Source: Nothopassalora personata
Lineage: Eukaryota > Ascomycota > Dothideomycetes > Mycosphaerellales > Mycosphaerellaceae
Assembly (NCBI GenBank): GCA_033816765.1
Contig: CM066287.1
Span: 1,674,001 to 1,738,000 of the forward strand
Direction: 5' to 3'
DNA: 64,000 nt
The notes below the pieces were generated by a model. It was not told where the DNA came from. It searched no databases and saw only the letters and a program-made list of their open reading frames with translations. The position numbers were made by a program, and so were the translations under genes. Positions 55,203-64,000 of this stretch are shown piece by piece (position 1 is the first letter of the stretch; every line of letters starts with the position of its first letter).

Positions 55203-55444
55203 GGTGACGAGAGCGATTTGGTCGATTGTGGGGGTGTTGCAGAAGTGGTGAAGTTCAGGTGCCGCTATGTGGCTGCTCGACGGGATGTCTTCCGCAATCC
55301 TTGTCCTCCGTGAAGATCGATGCTAGCTGGAGATGACAGGTAACACTATTCGAGACACGTACATGTAAACTTCGCACCACAATGCGATAATCCTCGTCGA
55401 CTCCAACCACGTCCGCGACCGAATCCCATACGAGCACGCCCAAC

Positions 55445-56169
55445 ATGTCCAGTTCACGCATATCCCCTAATTCTCTGAACGACCTCAAGAACACGACCGA
55501 CGACGCTCTAGGCAACTACCTGCGCGGACTGTCGTTTAAGCAGGACAACAGCAAACTCGACGTACGACTAGCGCTTGGCTATGTCGCCGTCATCATAGCG
55601 GCAGCAATTTTTGCAGCGGACTACAAGTTGGGCTGGGAAGCGACCAAGAACTGGACAGCTGTGGCAGTGGCCGCTTATGCACTTCTCAATGGCGCTCTCA
55701 CATACTGGATTTGGGCAGTAGAGCAAGGACTGGTCTTCGAGGGAACCCACGGCGGCAAGAAGGTATCGTCGAGAACAGCTCTGCGCGTTCGAGGTGATCC
55801 GGCAGCTGACACAGTACACTGCAGGTCTCGATAGCTGCAAAGACGAAGAAGCACGATCCAACATACTATCTCACTGTTTGCACATCGAAACCAAATTCGC
55901 CAGCATCTTGTCGCAAACTCCAAGCGCCGTTCACGACATGGTTTACCGCAGACGGCTATTTTGTTGCTAAGCCATTCCAGCAATGGATCGCTTCCAGCAT
56001 TGAGGAGGTTGGAGACGTGGACGTGAAGAACGCGAATAGAGATGAGCGAGACAATCTTGCCGCGCCCACAGCTCAAGTCGAGCTGCTGCAAAATGCTGAT
56101 GGCGATGTCGATGTGACTGGTAGCGATAGCAAGGCGAAAGGAAGCAAGAGGTCGAAGAGAAAGGTCTGA
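55445..56169 (+). CDS. SPC2: Signal peptidase complex subunit 2 (SPCS2/Spc2)
   Basis: Two exons: 55445-55762 and 55825-56169. The 62-nt phase-0 intron (GTATCG...CTGCAG) joins THGGKK/VSIAAKTKKHDPTYYL. The product is 220 residues. Two adjacent membrane segments (LALGYVAVIIAAAIFAADY and AVAVAAYALLNGALTYWIWA) form the hairpin typical of the 25-kDa subunit, with both ends in the cytosol. The C-terminal domain ends with a basic KRSKRK tail. The subunit supports the catalytic Sec11 protease and its contact with the Sec61 translocon during signal-peptide removal. Residues FTTWFTADGYFVAKPFQQWI are the conserved C-terminal block. The short spacer shared with divergent EMC3 suggests joint regulation of two ER biogenesis genes. 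Confidence 0.9.
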
Positions 56170-56817
56170 TTGCACAAGCCTATATGAAGCATTACTCGAT
56201 AAAAGACTCAAGGATGCGTACTGGGCACACACATGCGCTGTCGATGCCACAATTCGCTACCCCGAAGCAGACATTCAGTGAATCTCTTGCTATGCACACG
56301 AGCTCGCTCAGCTCAGCAAAGCTTCGATTCCCACAGGCGGATGGCCGGTGGCTTGGTTGGACGTCGCGTAGCGTTTCATTTCTTTTCGAAGCAAAAGCTT
56401 TGCTTCGATACGCTGTAGCATGGCTACATAGCGAGGACTATAGTCTTCTACGCGAGGGCATGGCGTATCTGGCATCAGGCGAGCTGTTGCGAGGAAGAAC
56501 TCAAGCACAGAGGAAATTAACATTGATACTTGGCTCAGTCGTCTGCTACGGCTACTTTTATCATCATTCTGCGTCTGCCACGATATTATGTAGTCTAGTC
56601 CTATAAACCACCCTAGTCGACCCTTTGACCCATAAAATGTGCCTCGTCTTCCTCGGCTTTGAACTATCAACTAACGTCACGCTTTGCATTTACGATATTG
56701 CCTCGTTCGCACATTACATCAAACACTTACAGTCGTTGAACAATCGTGCAAATTTCAGGTGCCTGGCGTTCATTTTGACATTGTCCTAGATTGGGCATTG
56801 GCCATCGAGAGCAAGAA
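56170..56817. other. Spacer between SPC2 and the FAH-family gene
   Basis: No gene is recognised. A 140-codon plus-strand frame at 56184-56606 has no motif. The 3' part is the probable promoter of the next gene. Confidence 0.45.
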
Positions 56818-57819
56818 ATGTCTTCGATGCGCTCACTTCTTAGCACGCGAGCTCAACACCTCTGCAAAACAGCCAGCTCCAGGATCAACTCCACATCACG
56901 ACGATGGTACCCTGCAGCAAACGACATAGAAGGCATGCTCCAAGAAAAGGAAAAGTGGGAGAACGTTCCCGCCGACATACGAAAATTGGCAGTATTTGCA
57001 GAACATGCTCGCGCCCACAATTATCAAATCCCATTACTCTCTAAGGCCCAACGTGGCGACTTTGATCAAAAGAAAGCATATCACATTGCATGGGCGATTC
57101 GAAAGCTCCGGGAGATGAATGGCGAAGTTGTCGCCGGGAGGAAAATCGGCTTCACTAACAAGAACATCTGGCCTGAGTACGGGATTGACGCGAGTAATTG
57201 GAGTTATGTTTACAAAAATACTGTTGTCGAATTACCGGAGAAGGGCGAACTGGGCGAGGGAAAGGTCGTGCTAGCCAATATCACTCATCTCAATGCGATG
57301 GAACCAAAGATTGAACCGGAGATCATCTTTGGACTGAAGAGCACCATCACTTCATCTATGAGCGACCAAGAACTTCTGCGCAGTATAGACTGGATATCGC
57401 ATGGTTTCGAGATCGTGGCTTCAGTCTATCCGCATTGGAAATTCACCGCTGCCGACACGACTGCGGCATTTGCACTTCACGGGCTTTTGCCTGTCGGTCC
57501 GAGGTTGTGGTTCAAGAGTGGGCACAACGAAGAGGCTCTAATAGACAGTCTGCGTAACTTCAAGGTGGAACTCCTGCGCAATGGCGAGACTGTCGATCAC
57601 GGCACGGGCAGCAATGTTCTAGGAAGTCCAATCAACGCTCTTCGCCACCTGGCCGAACTACTGGAGAAGGACGAGTTCAATAATCCTGTCGAGCCTGGAG
57701 AAGTCGTGACGACCGGCACATTGACGAGAGCTATTAATATCAAGAATGGCGATCTCTGGTCGACGAGAATCGAAGGGATTGACCTGCCTGGTTTAGACGT
57801 ATCTTTCAAGCTGCAGTAA
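56818..57819 (+). CDS. FAH-superfamily hydratase (2-keto-4-pentenoate hydratase/MhpD-like), probably mitochondrial
   Basis: Single exon, 333 residues from MSSMRSLLSTRAQHLCKT. That first stretch of about 30 residues is Arg/Ser-rich without acidic residues, a likely mitochondrial presequence. The body matches MhpD-like members of the fumarylacetoacetate hydrolase superfamily: AYHIAWAIRKLREMNGE, VAGRKIGFTNKN, the metal-binding acidic motif EPKIEPEIIFGL, HGFEIVASVYPHW, and VEPGEVVTTGTLTRAINIK near the end. These enzymes hydrate or decarboxylate 2-oxo-pentenoate-type acids from aromatic ring cleavage. The exact substrate is unknown. A 2-oxo acid step in aromatic catabolism would fit, but no catabolic neighbours are present. 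The upstream frame opens earlier, but the ATG at 56818 gives the cleanest start. Confidence 0.85.
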   Translation: MSSMRSLLSTRAQHLCKTASSRINSTSRRWYPAANDIEGMLQEKEKWENVPADIRKLAVFAEHARAHNYQIPLLSKAQRGDFDQKKAYHIAWAIRKLREMNGEVVAGRKIGFTNKNIWPEYGIDASNWSYVYKNTVVELPEKGELGEGKVVLANITHLNAMEPKIEPEIIFGLKSTITSSMSDQELLRSIDWISHGFEIVASVYPHWKFTAADTTAAFALHGLLPVGPRLWFKSGHNEEALIDSLRNFKVELLRNGETVDHGTGSNVLGSPINALRHLAELLEKDEFNNPVEPGEVVTTGTLTRAINIKNGDLWSTRIEGIDLPGLDVSFKLQ

Positions 57820-58008
57820 CGACTGTTGGCTATTATGATGAACCACGAGCTCCTCAGAGTGTGTAAATGTGGTCAGGCGCTTCGCTCATACCAGTCATGC
57901 AGTCATTCTCCGAAGTTGCTGGAGTCTGGCCGCGCTGAATAGTGCCAGAGACCACAACAGAGGGAGGATCACCTTCGTCGCGCGGCTACCGATCCTCCAG
58001 CCGTTCCT

Positions 58009-58746
58009 TCAGCTCAACTCAATTCTACCAACACATAGAGGCCACGGTTCCTCCCCTTGCGGGTCCTTCCCCAGGATCTCAATCATGTTGACATCCTCAC
58101 CCCATCCAGGCCAGAATTTCGGGAAGTCTGCAACGACCGGCGGGAGAGATCATCTCGGCCCCACCAAGTCAGCGCACTGTACACATGCAATGGCTTACCA
58201 TCATTGACACGCCACGCGTAAATTCCCACCCCTACGCCTCGAGGAGCTGGGCTGAGCGGCTTGAAGGTCATCCCTTCGAGAAGAAACGCCTCGGACACAT
58301 TGTACTTGATCGCGGTACCTGAATCAAGCTCCACTCTCGAAAGGGACCCTTACTTCCCTCCAGCTGTGAAGATGGCATTTGTACTGATTACGGCACACTT
58401 CGTGTCGTTCTCGTTCAGCAGATCTTTCTCCTTGGCGAGAGGTGTTCATGATATCATATCGGACGAAATTCAAGGCATGAATATGTTCTAGTTTCTGCCT
58501 GGCTTTCTTGCCCAGCTTGACTTTATCGAACTGCTCATGCTGTATCAGTATAGCGCTGCTCGGCTCAGCGCGCGCCAACCTGCTGTCAAATTGTAATGGG
58601 TGACGGGCTTCAAGCGGCCTCCATCACCTTGTGAGAAGAACTGCTCGCTCAGAGTCCAGGTATGTTCTTTGGACTGTTTGCTGGAGGAAGGTGAAGCGGC
58701 TGCGCCTCACTGTGAGGCGAACACTTAGAGCAGCAATGGCTGCCAT
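58009..58746 (-). CDS. Four-exon hypothetical protein
   Basis: Exons 58628-58746, 58392-58579, 58199-58333 and 58009-58127, with introns of 48, 58, 71 nt, give an in-phase 186-residue protein. Support is good for the first intron (AG/GTGATG...GACAGCAG) and the third (GTAAGC, CTGAC branch, TTGCAG), which joins YAWRVND/DFPKFWPGWGEDVN. The second (GTAATC...GAGAG) is the weakest, and a different splice is possible because another frame there reads NENDTKCAVISTNAIF. The N-terminus is basic (SVRLTVRRSRFTFLQQTVQR) and could be a mitochondrial presequence. Then come KLEHIHALNFVRYDIMN and KPLSPAPRGVGVGIYAW. I do not recognise the family. It is convergent with the FAH-family gene and divergent from the next plus-strand gene. 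Confidence 0.55.
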
Positions 58747-58917
58747 AGAATATGCATCGCGGCTAGTGCTTTTGAACAGTGTAGGTGCACGGCTCTACCC
58801 GCGCCCGCCCCACTTGTTTCGTCACCTGCAGGCATTGAATACATACCGTATCTAGGCATTCACTCCAATCGTGACATGTGAGCATCCATAACTAGTACGA
58901 GAGCCTGTACCGCAGTA

Positions 58918-59466
58918 ATGTCCGCAAACAAAGACAACGAAGACAGCCGCATGTCCTCGCCTTCATCCCCCGAAGACACCACCACACCACCCCTCGCCCA
59001 AATCACCTCCCCCTCCATGCTCTCACCACCAGATTCGCAACACCGCGAACCAGTTCCGCCGCGGACTATGTCCGGCTCAGCTTCCATCGCCAACTCGAAC
59101 GGCAAACGCCCCATACAAACTATCTCCAACGGCAACGACGATATGGACGAATTGGCTGCTATGGCGAATGGCAAGGCGAGGCAGGATATGCCTGTTAAGA
59201 CGCATCCGCCAAGTGGATATCAGTGGCAGCGCGCGGAGGATGAGCCGGGATATCAGTGGTTGAACAAGAAGGCGGTGGATGAGTTTTCGGTGAGTTGCAC
59301 AATGGTTATGAGGGCGCAGAACTGCTTCGGGACAGGAGCTAAGCTAGCGCGTTGATAGCGTGCTTCCGACATTCTTCAGCACAAGGACTCCATGGTCAAG
59401 GCCCGCTATGGAGACCCGTTCGAGCTCGTGGAGAAGGAGAAGGCGGTTCTGGCGAGTATGAAGTAG
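58918..59466 (+). CDS. Small conserved-looking fungal protein, 159 residues
   Basis: Two exons: 58918-59289 and 59359-59466. The 69-nt intron (GTGAGT...GATAG, phase 0) joins KKAVDEFS/RASDILQHKDSMVKARYG. The N-terminal 75 residues are Ser/Pro-rich and disordered. The C-terminal half, from GYQWQRAEDEPGYQWLNKK through RYGDPFELVEKEKAVLASMK, looks folded and conserved. I have seen this C-terminal pattern in short uncharacterised Pezizomycotina proteins but know no function. There is no signal or membrane segment. The clean splice and frame support a real gene. Confidence 0.75.
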
Positions 59467-59717
59467 CGAGTACGGAACTTGACACTCTTACGACATTATG
59501 GGAAGCATGAAGCATGAAGCATAGCATGGGATGGCGTTCAAGGCACATGGCCATGGCATGGAGCACAGGTACAGTCAAAGCCTGCTCGGACCCACCTTGA
59601 GAATGAAGCAGTTTCTACAAGGAAGTAGACTAGATCGCATCAAACGATCTCTTCGGGCTGCGCGAGCAGCACCACAATTCGCGAGAGCAACCCTCAACAC
59701 CTGCCAATCCTCCACTC

Positions 59718-61007
59718 TCATCCCATCCTCCCCATCTCCTCGAACTTGTCCCTGATATCGTCCGGATGCACCCTCCTCCCCGTCTTATCGTGGAACGCGC
59801 TCGCCACGCCCAACCAACTGCGTCCATGGTCCTTATTGATGAGCTCCGTCAAAAGCTGCAACTCCCCAAAACTGAAGAGATCATCCTCTTGAAGCGTCAT
59901 CCACTCTCCCATCGTGAACTTCGCCTCGCTGCGATGACTGCGCCGGCTGACGACGCTTCCGGCTCTGGAGGAAGGCTTGTGGTCTTTCTTCTCCTTGGAT
60001 GGCTTCCCCTTCTCAGCTTTCTTGACTGCGTCGCCGCCACCGGTCTTATCTTTCTTCTTATTCTTCTTTCCGCCGCCCTGATTATCTTTCTTGTCCGCAA
60101 CTGCATCTTCCCCTCCTCCACCTCCACCTCGATTCTTGACTTCCTCGACGTGATCCTTGAACTCTTTGCCCATCTTCTTGCCCAACTCTTTGGCGATTTC
60201 GTGGTACGGTTTGCCAGCGTCTGCGAGCTCTTTGATTTTGGCGTCATCTGCGGCTGTGAAGTCGTTGCCACTCGTGCCGCCTTTGCCAGCATTGTCTTGT
60301 TTCTTGCCAGCGTTGTCTTGCTTCTTGTCTCCCACTGGAGCTGTGTTGCCACCCCCAGATGCCTCCTTTCTGAGCTCAGCGATGTGGGCCTTCAGTGCTT
60401 TATCCAGATTCCGGCCGAGTTTCTCTGCAATCTTCTTGTTGGACGATGAAGCTCCTATCAGTTCCCTGACTTTCGCGTCCTCGTCTCCGGTGAAGTCGCC
60501 TCCAACCTCACCGCCTGCTCCAGCTGCTGGTGCTGCGTCGCCTTTCATGCCATTGGCCGCGCCCGTTGGCTCGTCCTTGATCTCCTTGAAGCGCTCTTGT
60601 ACCTCACCCTTGGTACGGCCCATCTCCGCAGCGATATTGACCCATGTCGTTCCTCCAGCTTTCAGTTCCTTCAGCTTGGCGTCGTCCTCAGCGGTCCATG
60701 GTTTGCCACCTTCACCGTCAGTCCCGCCTGTCTTCGTCTCGTTGTTCTTGCCATTCTTCTCGCCGTTGTTCTTGCCGTCTTGTTTGCCTTTCGGTGCTGC
60801 ATCTCCCTCGCCTCCGACGTTCACGAGACTGCCAGGCTGTCTCTTGTGGCGGACCATAACCATTTTGCCACTGGCATCTTTCTTGATGTCGGTGTGAGTG
60901 ATGGAGGGTGCGATATTAGATCTCGAGTCTAGTGGCTGCCCAGTGTTAGAGTCAACAAGCTGCATGGAAATTCTAGGCCTAAGCAGGCCGAAGAAGGGGG
61001 AAAACAT
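59718..61007 (-). CDS. Protein with three tandem SANT/Myb-like repeats
   Basis: Single exon, 429 residues from MFSPFFGLLRPRISM. Three similar helical units occur: WTAEDDAKLKELKAGGTTWV (about residue 104), FTGDEDAKVRELIGASSSNK (172) and FTAADDAKIKELADAGKPYH (248). Each is followed by an IAxExGR-like turn and a third helix (IAAEMGRTKGEVQERFKEI, IAEKLGRNLDKALKAHIAEL). The first has a full SANT/Myb pattern. In repeats 2 and 3 the first tryptophan is Phe. A fourth divergent unit at the C-terminus (FTMGEWMTLQEDDLFSFGEL...SWLGVASAFHDKTGRRV) may be related. Linkers are Lys/Gly-rich, including a duplicated heptad KKQDNAG and a long basic region (GGGKKNKKKDK), consistent with nuclear localisation and DNA or histone binding. 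I recall related Myb-like fungal proteins but no assigned role. Confidence 0.85.
   Translation of the reverse strand: MFSPFFGLLRPRISMQLVDSNTGQPLDSRSNIAPSITHTDIKKDASGKMVMVRHKRQPGSLVNVGGEGDAAPKGKQDGKNNGEKNGKNNETKTGGTDGEGGKPWTAEDDAKLKELKAGGTTWVNIAAEMGRTKGEVQERFKEIKDEPTGAANGMKGDAAPAAGAGGEVGGDFTGDEDAKVRELIGASSSNKKIAEKLGRNLDKALKAHIAELRKEASGGGNTAPVGDKKQDNAGKKQDNAGKGGTSGNDFTAADDAKIKELADAGKPYHEIAKELGKKMGKEFKDHVEEVKNRGGGGGGEDAVADKKDNQGGGKKNKKKDKTGGGDAVKKAEKGKPSKEKKDHKPSSRAGSVVSRRSHRSEAKFTMGEWMTLQEDDLFSFGELQLLTELINKDHGRSWLGVASAFHDKTGRRVHPDDIRDKFEEMGRMG
60285..60326 (-). repeat. Tandem 21-bp repeat encoding KKQDNAG twice
   Basis: Two 21-bp units (60285-60305 and 60306-60326) differ at two positions. They lie in the linker before the third SANT-like repeat and encode identical heptads, so the differences are synonymous. 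Confidence 0.85.
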
Positions 61008-62508
61008 GGTAGTGGCGTTCGTTAATGGCAGTAGCTTGTCGATGTAGATGTCGAGATGTGGTACTAGATTGCATTGTCAAGTATGTGGAGGCGCATCGCG
61101 GCGCGAGTGAGGCGTGAGTGAAGCTTTCGATGTTGACTATCGCGAAAAGTGATGGCGGGCCTATACTCAACTTACCTGTCGCTTCAGTGGGCCGATCGAG
61201 GCGAGCCGTCGTGGTAGTAGCGCATCTATCACGGACACTGCTGGCAGGCGCTCGACAGGCTGTAGGTTGTCCGCACGTGTGGCACTGGCGGCAACATATG
61301 TTGCGAGGCGACCCATGTTGAGCTGTGTGGTGTGGTTGTGTTGCGCTGAGCAAAAGTCGATTGTGGTGGCAGCCTCCTCGAGTCGTAACAAACGCCAATT
61401 ACTGCAAAATGCTGCATCTACGCCAATGGTCTTATTTAATCAAGCTTTATATGGTGGCCGTTAGTAAGTTCACATGCAGAGGCTCATTTCTAAAGTGATA
61501 TTTCCAAGTTTTGCATGTGAATGAATGCAGAGCAAGGAGTTGGGCATGCAAGGCTCACGGCGTAGGGGCTCGAGCCGTCGCACTTTCCAGTCTGGACCAT
61601 GTCAAGGTACCTCTCCCGATCTGTGAGGGCAAAAAATGAGGCTCGTCACGCTGAATCAGGTTACGCTGTGGGGAATGATACACACAACAGAGAGGTACTG
61701 TTACCACTTAAGGTGAGAGTTGATTTGACAATCTGTGCATCTGACTGAGCTATTGGTGCGAGTCATCTGAAGCACGTTCGTGACGGCTGTGGTGGTCGTA
61801 CTTGCCCGGCATTTGCCGATGTGGTGAATTGTGCTCGCAAACGAACGCAGAGTCTGCATCGCCCCATGGCATGACCAAGTCGTCCAAGCCAGCTCGAAGA
61901 TGCGCTCAAGAGCGATGATAAGAAGTCCGCCGTGCAATGAGCATACCGTCCGGGTGCCCATTGTAAAGCATGTAGGGTTGTCGCTTCGTGGCGGAGTCGA
62001 CGTCGGGCGATGGACTCATGAGCCATCTTCATCGAAACTTCCCACCTGTGTTTCAACAGGCAACGCTCCTTCAGCACATCTCTCGTATGATCTCCAAAGC
62101 TGATTCTATACGCTCTTTTTTCACTCGTGAATGCTCTTGGTTCTCCTCTTCAGTTGTTCTTTACACCCCAACAAGTGGTATCATGCTCTTCTGCTTGCAA
62201 CCCCGTAGCTTGTGAGTTTTGGCAGTCTCATTGCCACTGCACATGCTTCCTCTATCGACTCTTGATCTCTCATATCACAATGTGCCCTTGCAGACACGTG
62301 CCAATGTTGATGCATGTGCAAGGAAGAAGTGAAGTCAGCCCGCGAACTGCTGAAGCTGGCAGCCCCCTGTCGGCGATCGGCGCCAGTCCCTTTTGCCAGG
62401 GTCCCTCGCATGTGCACACGAATCCAACAACAGCAGAGCAGCAATTGCTTCCTTCTCATAACTTCTACCACCACCGCAGAGCATACGTGTCGTCGCGACT
62501 TCAACAAC
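61008..62508. other. 1.5-kb spacer between the SANT-repeat and p24 genes
   Basis: Divergent promoter region. Frames of 60-180 codons occur on both strands, but none has a domain. The plus-strand frame feeding into the p24 gene from 62314 is leader sequence. Confidence 0.45.
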
Positions 62509-63198
62509 ATGGCCTTCTCCGCTCTCTTCCTCTCCCTGCTGTCCTTCTTCGCCTTCAGCCATGCGCACAACATCCAGCTCCGAGCACACTCGCGAGAATG
62601 TTTCCATGAAGACCTGCACAAGGACGACAAGATGACCGTGACGTTCCAAGTCGGCGACAGAGAGTTTGGTGGAAGTGGCAACTTGGACATCGACTTCTGG
62701 ATCACGTCACCCTCCGGCAACAACATCGTCGATCAACGAACCGTCAGCTCTGGCGACCACTCTTTCGACGCTCGAGAAGATGGCAGATACGCATACTGCT
62801 TCAGCAACGAGCATTGGTCAGCCAACACGAAAGAGGTCAGCTTCAACGTACACGGTATTGTCTACGTGCCGGAGAGCGAGGCCCCGCAAGACCCGTTGGA
62901 GAAAGAGAGTGCGTGCCAGAGCATACCGGCACATCTACTGGACAAACAGCTAACAATCGCAGTTCGCATCATGTCGGAACACATAGCACAAGTCAGGGAC
63001 GAGCAGTCATACATGGTGCTCCGGGAACGCAATCACCGCAACACTGCCGAGAGCACCAACGCTCGTGTAAAGTGGTGGAGCATTTTCCAGCTTGGTGTCC
63101 TGATTGGAGAGGGCGTGTTCCAGGTGTGGTGGTTGAAGCGTTTCTTCGAGGTCAAGTCGCCCGGTCAATCTTTCTTCCACAAAGGTGCGCTTGGCTAA
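62509..63198 (+). CDS. EMP24: p24/emp24-family ER-Golgi cargo receptor
   Basis: Two exons: 62509-62908 and 62963-63198. The 54-nt intron (GTGCGT...TCGCAG) is in frame and reads through, but removing it gives DPLEKE/IRIMSEHIAQVRDEQSYM, the family coiled-coil start. The product is 211 residues. A signal peptide (FLSLLSFFAFSHA) is followed by the GOLD domain (RECFHEDLHKDDKMTVTFQV, two Cys for the disulfide: RECF and YAYCFSNE). Then come the coiled coil with RERNHRNTAESTNARVKWWS, one membrane span (IFQLGVLIGEGVFQVWWL) and a short cytosolic tail beginning KRFFEV, carrying the FF COPII-binding signal. The tail is longer than usual (VKSPGQSFFHKGALG). p24 proteins cycle in COPI/COPII vesicles and sort GPI-anchored and other cargo. 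The beta subtype (Emp24) is my best fit. Confidence 0.92.
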   Translation: MAFSALFLSLLSFFAFSHAHNIQLRAHSRECFHEDLHKDDKMTVTFQVGDREFGGSGNLDIDFWITSPSGNNIVDQRTVSSGDHSFDAREDGRYAYCFSNEHWSANTKEVSFNVHGIVYVPESEAPQDPLEKESACQSIPAHLLDKQLTIAVRIMSEHIAQVRDEQSYMVLRERNHRNTAESTNARVKWWSIFQLGVLIGEGVFQVWWLKRFFEVKSPGQSFFHKGALG

Positions 63199-64000
63199 CT
63201 CGCTGGACAGGTGAAGCATGTAGTATAGAAGCACACGGATCGGTACGAGCGGACGTCGGCGATCAAATGCCACGAACATCAAACCTTGCTTTTGCGGCAA
63301 AGAGCAATCCGTACGAAGTTGCAAAGCTGCATGCTATAGAAGACGTCGATTTGGTACAGAGTGCCACGGACACCAAGTCGCGGTCAGTAGCAAGGATCAA
63401 AAGTTGATGGCCATCTCCTGTTGACATGCATTTCACGCCATAGTAAGTAGAGGCATGCCAAAGGTTAGATGTGGGTCCTAGGTTAATACACTATGGCCAG
63501 GACTCGGTAGTGGTTATGTCGTCTGATCTGGCTCGCCTTTCAGCCCCCCTGAACCGGGAGCAGCTCATGGTACAGATTTGTCCACAGCAGACACTAAACG
63601 AATATCCCTCAGCACTCAATCTTGACTTTGCATGTGCTCAAGTTCGCGTGGCTGACTGAGCAGCTAGTGCGCCGCCGTGACCGGAGTCAGTACTGCTGAG
63701 GCCACCACACCTGCTCAGGTTCCAACCTTGAGCAGTCCTGGTTTTACTGCCCCAGGTTGGAGCTTTAGACGATATTGCTTGTTGTTCACAGGGCTAATCT
63801 CGACCCATGGGGGAAAGTGCAGACCCTCAGCGCGGCTGGTAGCTGTCGCGCTCATCATTGCAGGCGTCATGCTCAGCTTTCATATTGCTTCCCATGCTTC
63901 CAAATTCCGGGCACGCATGGCGGCCATCAAGCTCGATGCTCGCTGCTCAACGCTTAATGCTCAATGATTTAGGATTGTAACGAGCCAATCTTCAACTGCT
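63199..64000. other. 3' end of window, no gene recognised
   Basis: Short frames only, none with motifs. The first part is the 3' flank of the p24 gene. Confidence 0.45.

Noticed and set aside
58128..58198. Read-through sequence containing SALTWWG as the C-terminus of the orphan gene
   Set aside because: The segment has donor GTAAGC, a CTGAC branch site and acceptor TTGCAG. Removing it opens a longer coding-like C-terminus, so I treat it as an intron.

Overview
The window is nuclear DNA of a filamentous ascomycete (Pezizomycotina). A Dothideomycete of the Mycosphaerella/Capnodiales type is my best guess from the style of the proteins, but the sequence alone does not prove it. Support comes from spliceosomal GT-AG introns, mostly 47-140 nt, with CTGAC/CTAAC-like branch points, and from fungal genes: the pH-signalling protein PalC, a psi-factor oxygenase (Ppo), homoisocitrate dehydrogenase of the alpha-aminoadipate lysine pathway, a DUF1769 protein and a fungal DOCK protein. 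There are no operons, CRISPR arrays, rRNA genes or recognisable transposon ORFs. Exon joins below were inferred by hand from splice signals, reading frame and family conservation.

Layout. 1-21.9 kb: a long disordered protein of unproven identity (1163-4348), S-adenosylhomocysteine hydrolase (5293-6864), a DOCK-family Rho/Rac exchange factor (8212-14118, minus), secreted beta-mannosidase (14891-17893), a small tail-anchored-looking protein (minus), a decayed tRNA-like element (19178-19249), a Cys-rich nuclear-looking protein (minus) and a divergent Memo-family protein. 21.9-32.2 kb is gene-poor: a secreted multicopper oxidase (24198-26117), translin-associated factor X with an 18-nt microexon (27577-28525, minus) and a broken DUF2235 hydrolase gene (28930-30555, minus).

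32.2-44.1 kb: a PpoC-like fatty-acid dioxygenase/P450 fusion without the P450 heme cysteine, a convergent phenol-hydroxylase-type flavin monooxygenase, an unresolved minus-strand gene, GDP-mannose pyrophosphorylase A, a DUF1769 protein and homoisocitrate dehydrogenase. 44.7-53 kb: a small secreted lysozyme/transglycosylase-like protein, a hotdog thioesterase, a 2.5-kb gene-poor stretch with a C16 run, PalC and an NTF2-like protein. 53-64 kb: a GNAT-like protein, EMC3 and signal peptidase subunit SPC2 transcribed divergently from one short spacer, a FAH-superfamily hydratase, a four-exon orphan, a small conserved protein, a three-repeat SANT-like protein and a p24 cargo receptor.

The genes do not form one pathway. 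Themes are the secretory pathway (EMC3, SPC2, p24, GMPPA, several secreted enzymes), primary metabolism (SAHH, homoisocitrate dehydrogenase) and signalling (DOCK, PalC, Ppo). I did not find a convincing undescribed system. The most interesting items are the Cys-less Ppo, the TRAX microexon, the three-SANT-repeat protein, the NTF2-like protein with repeated C-terminal motifs, a perfect 19-bp hairpin near 39.5 kb, and two decayed loci (DUF2235 gene and tRNA-Val-like element).
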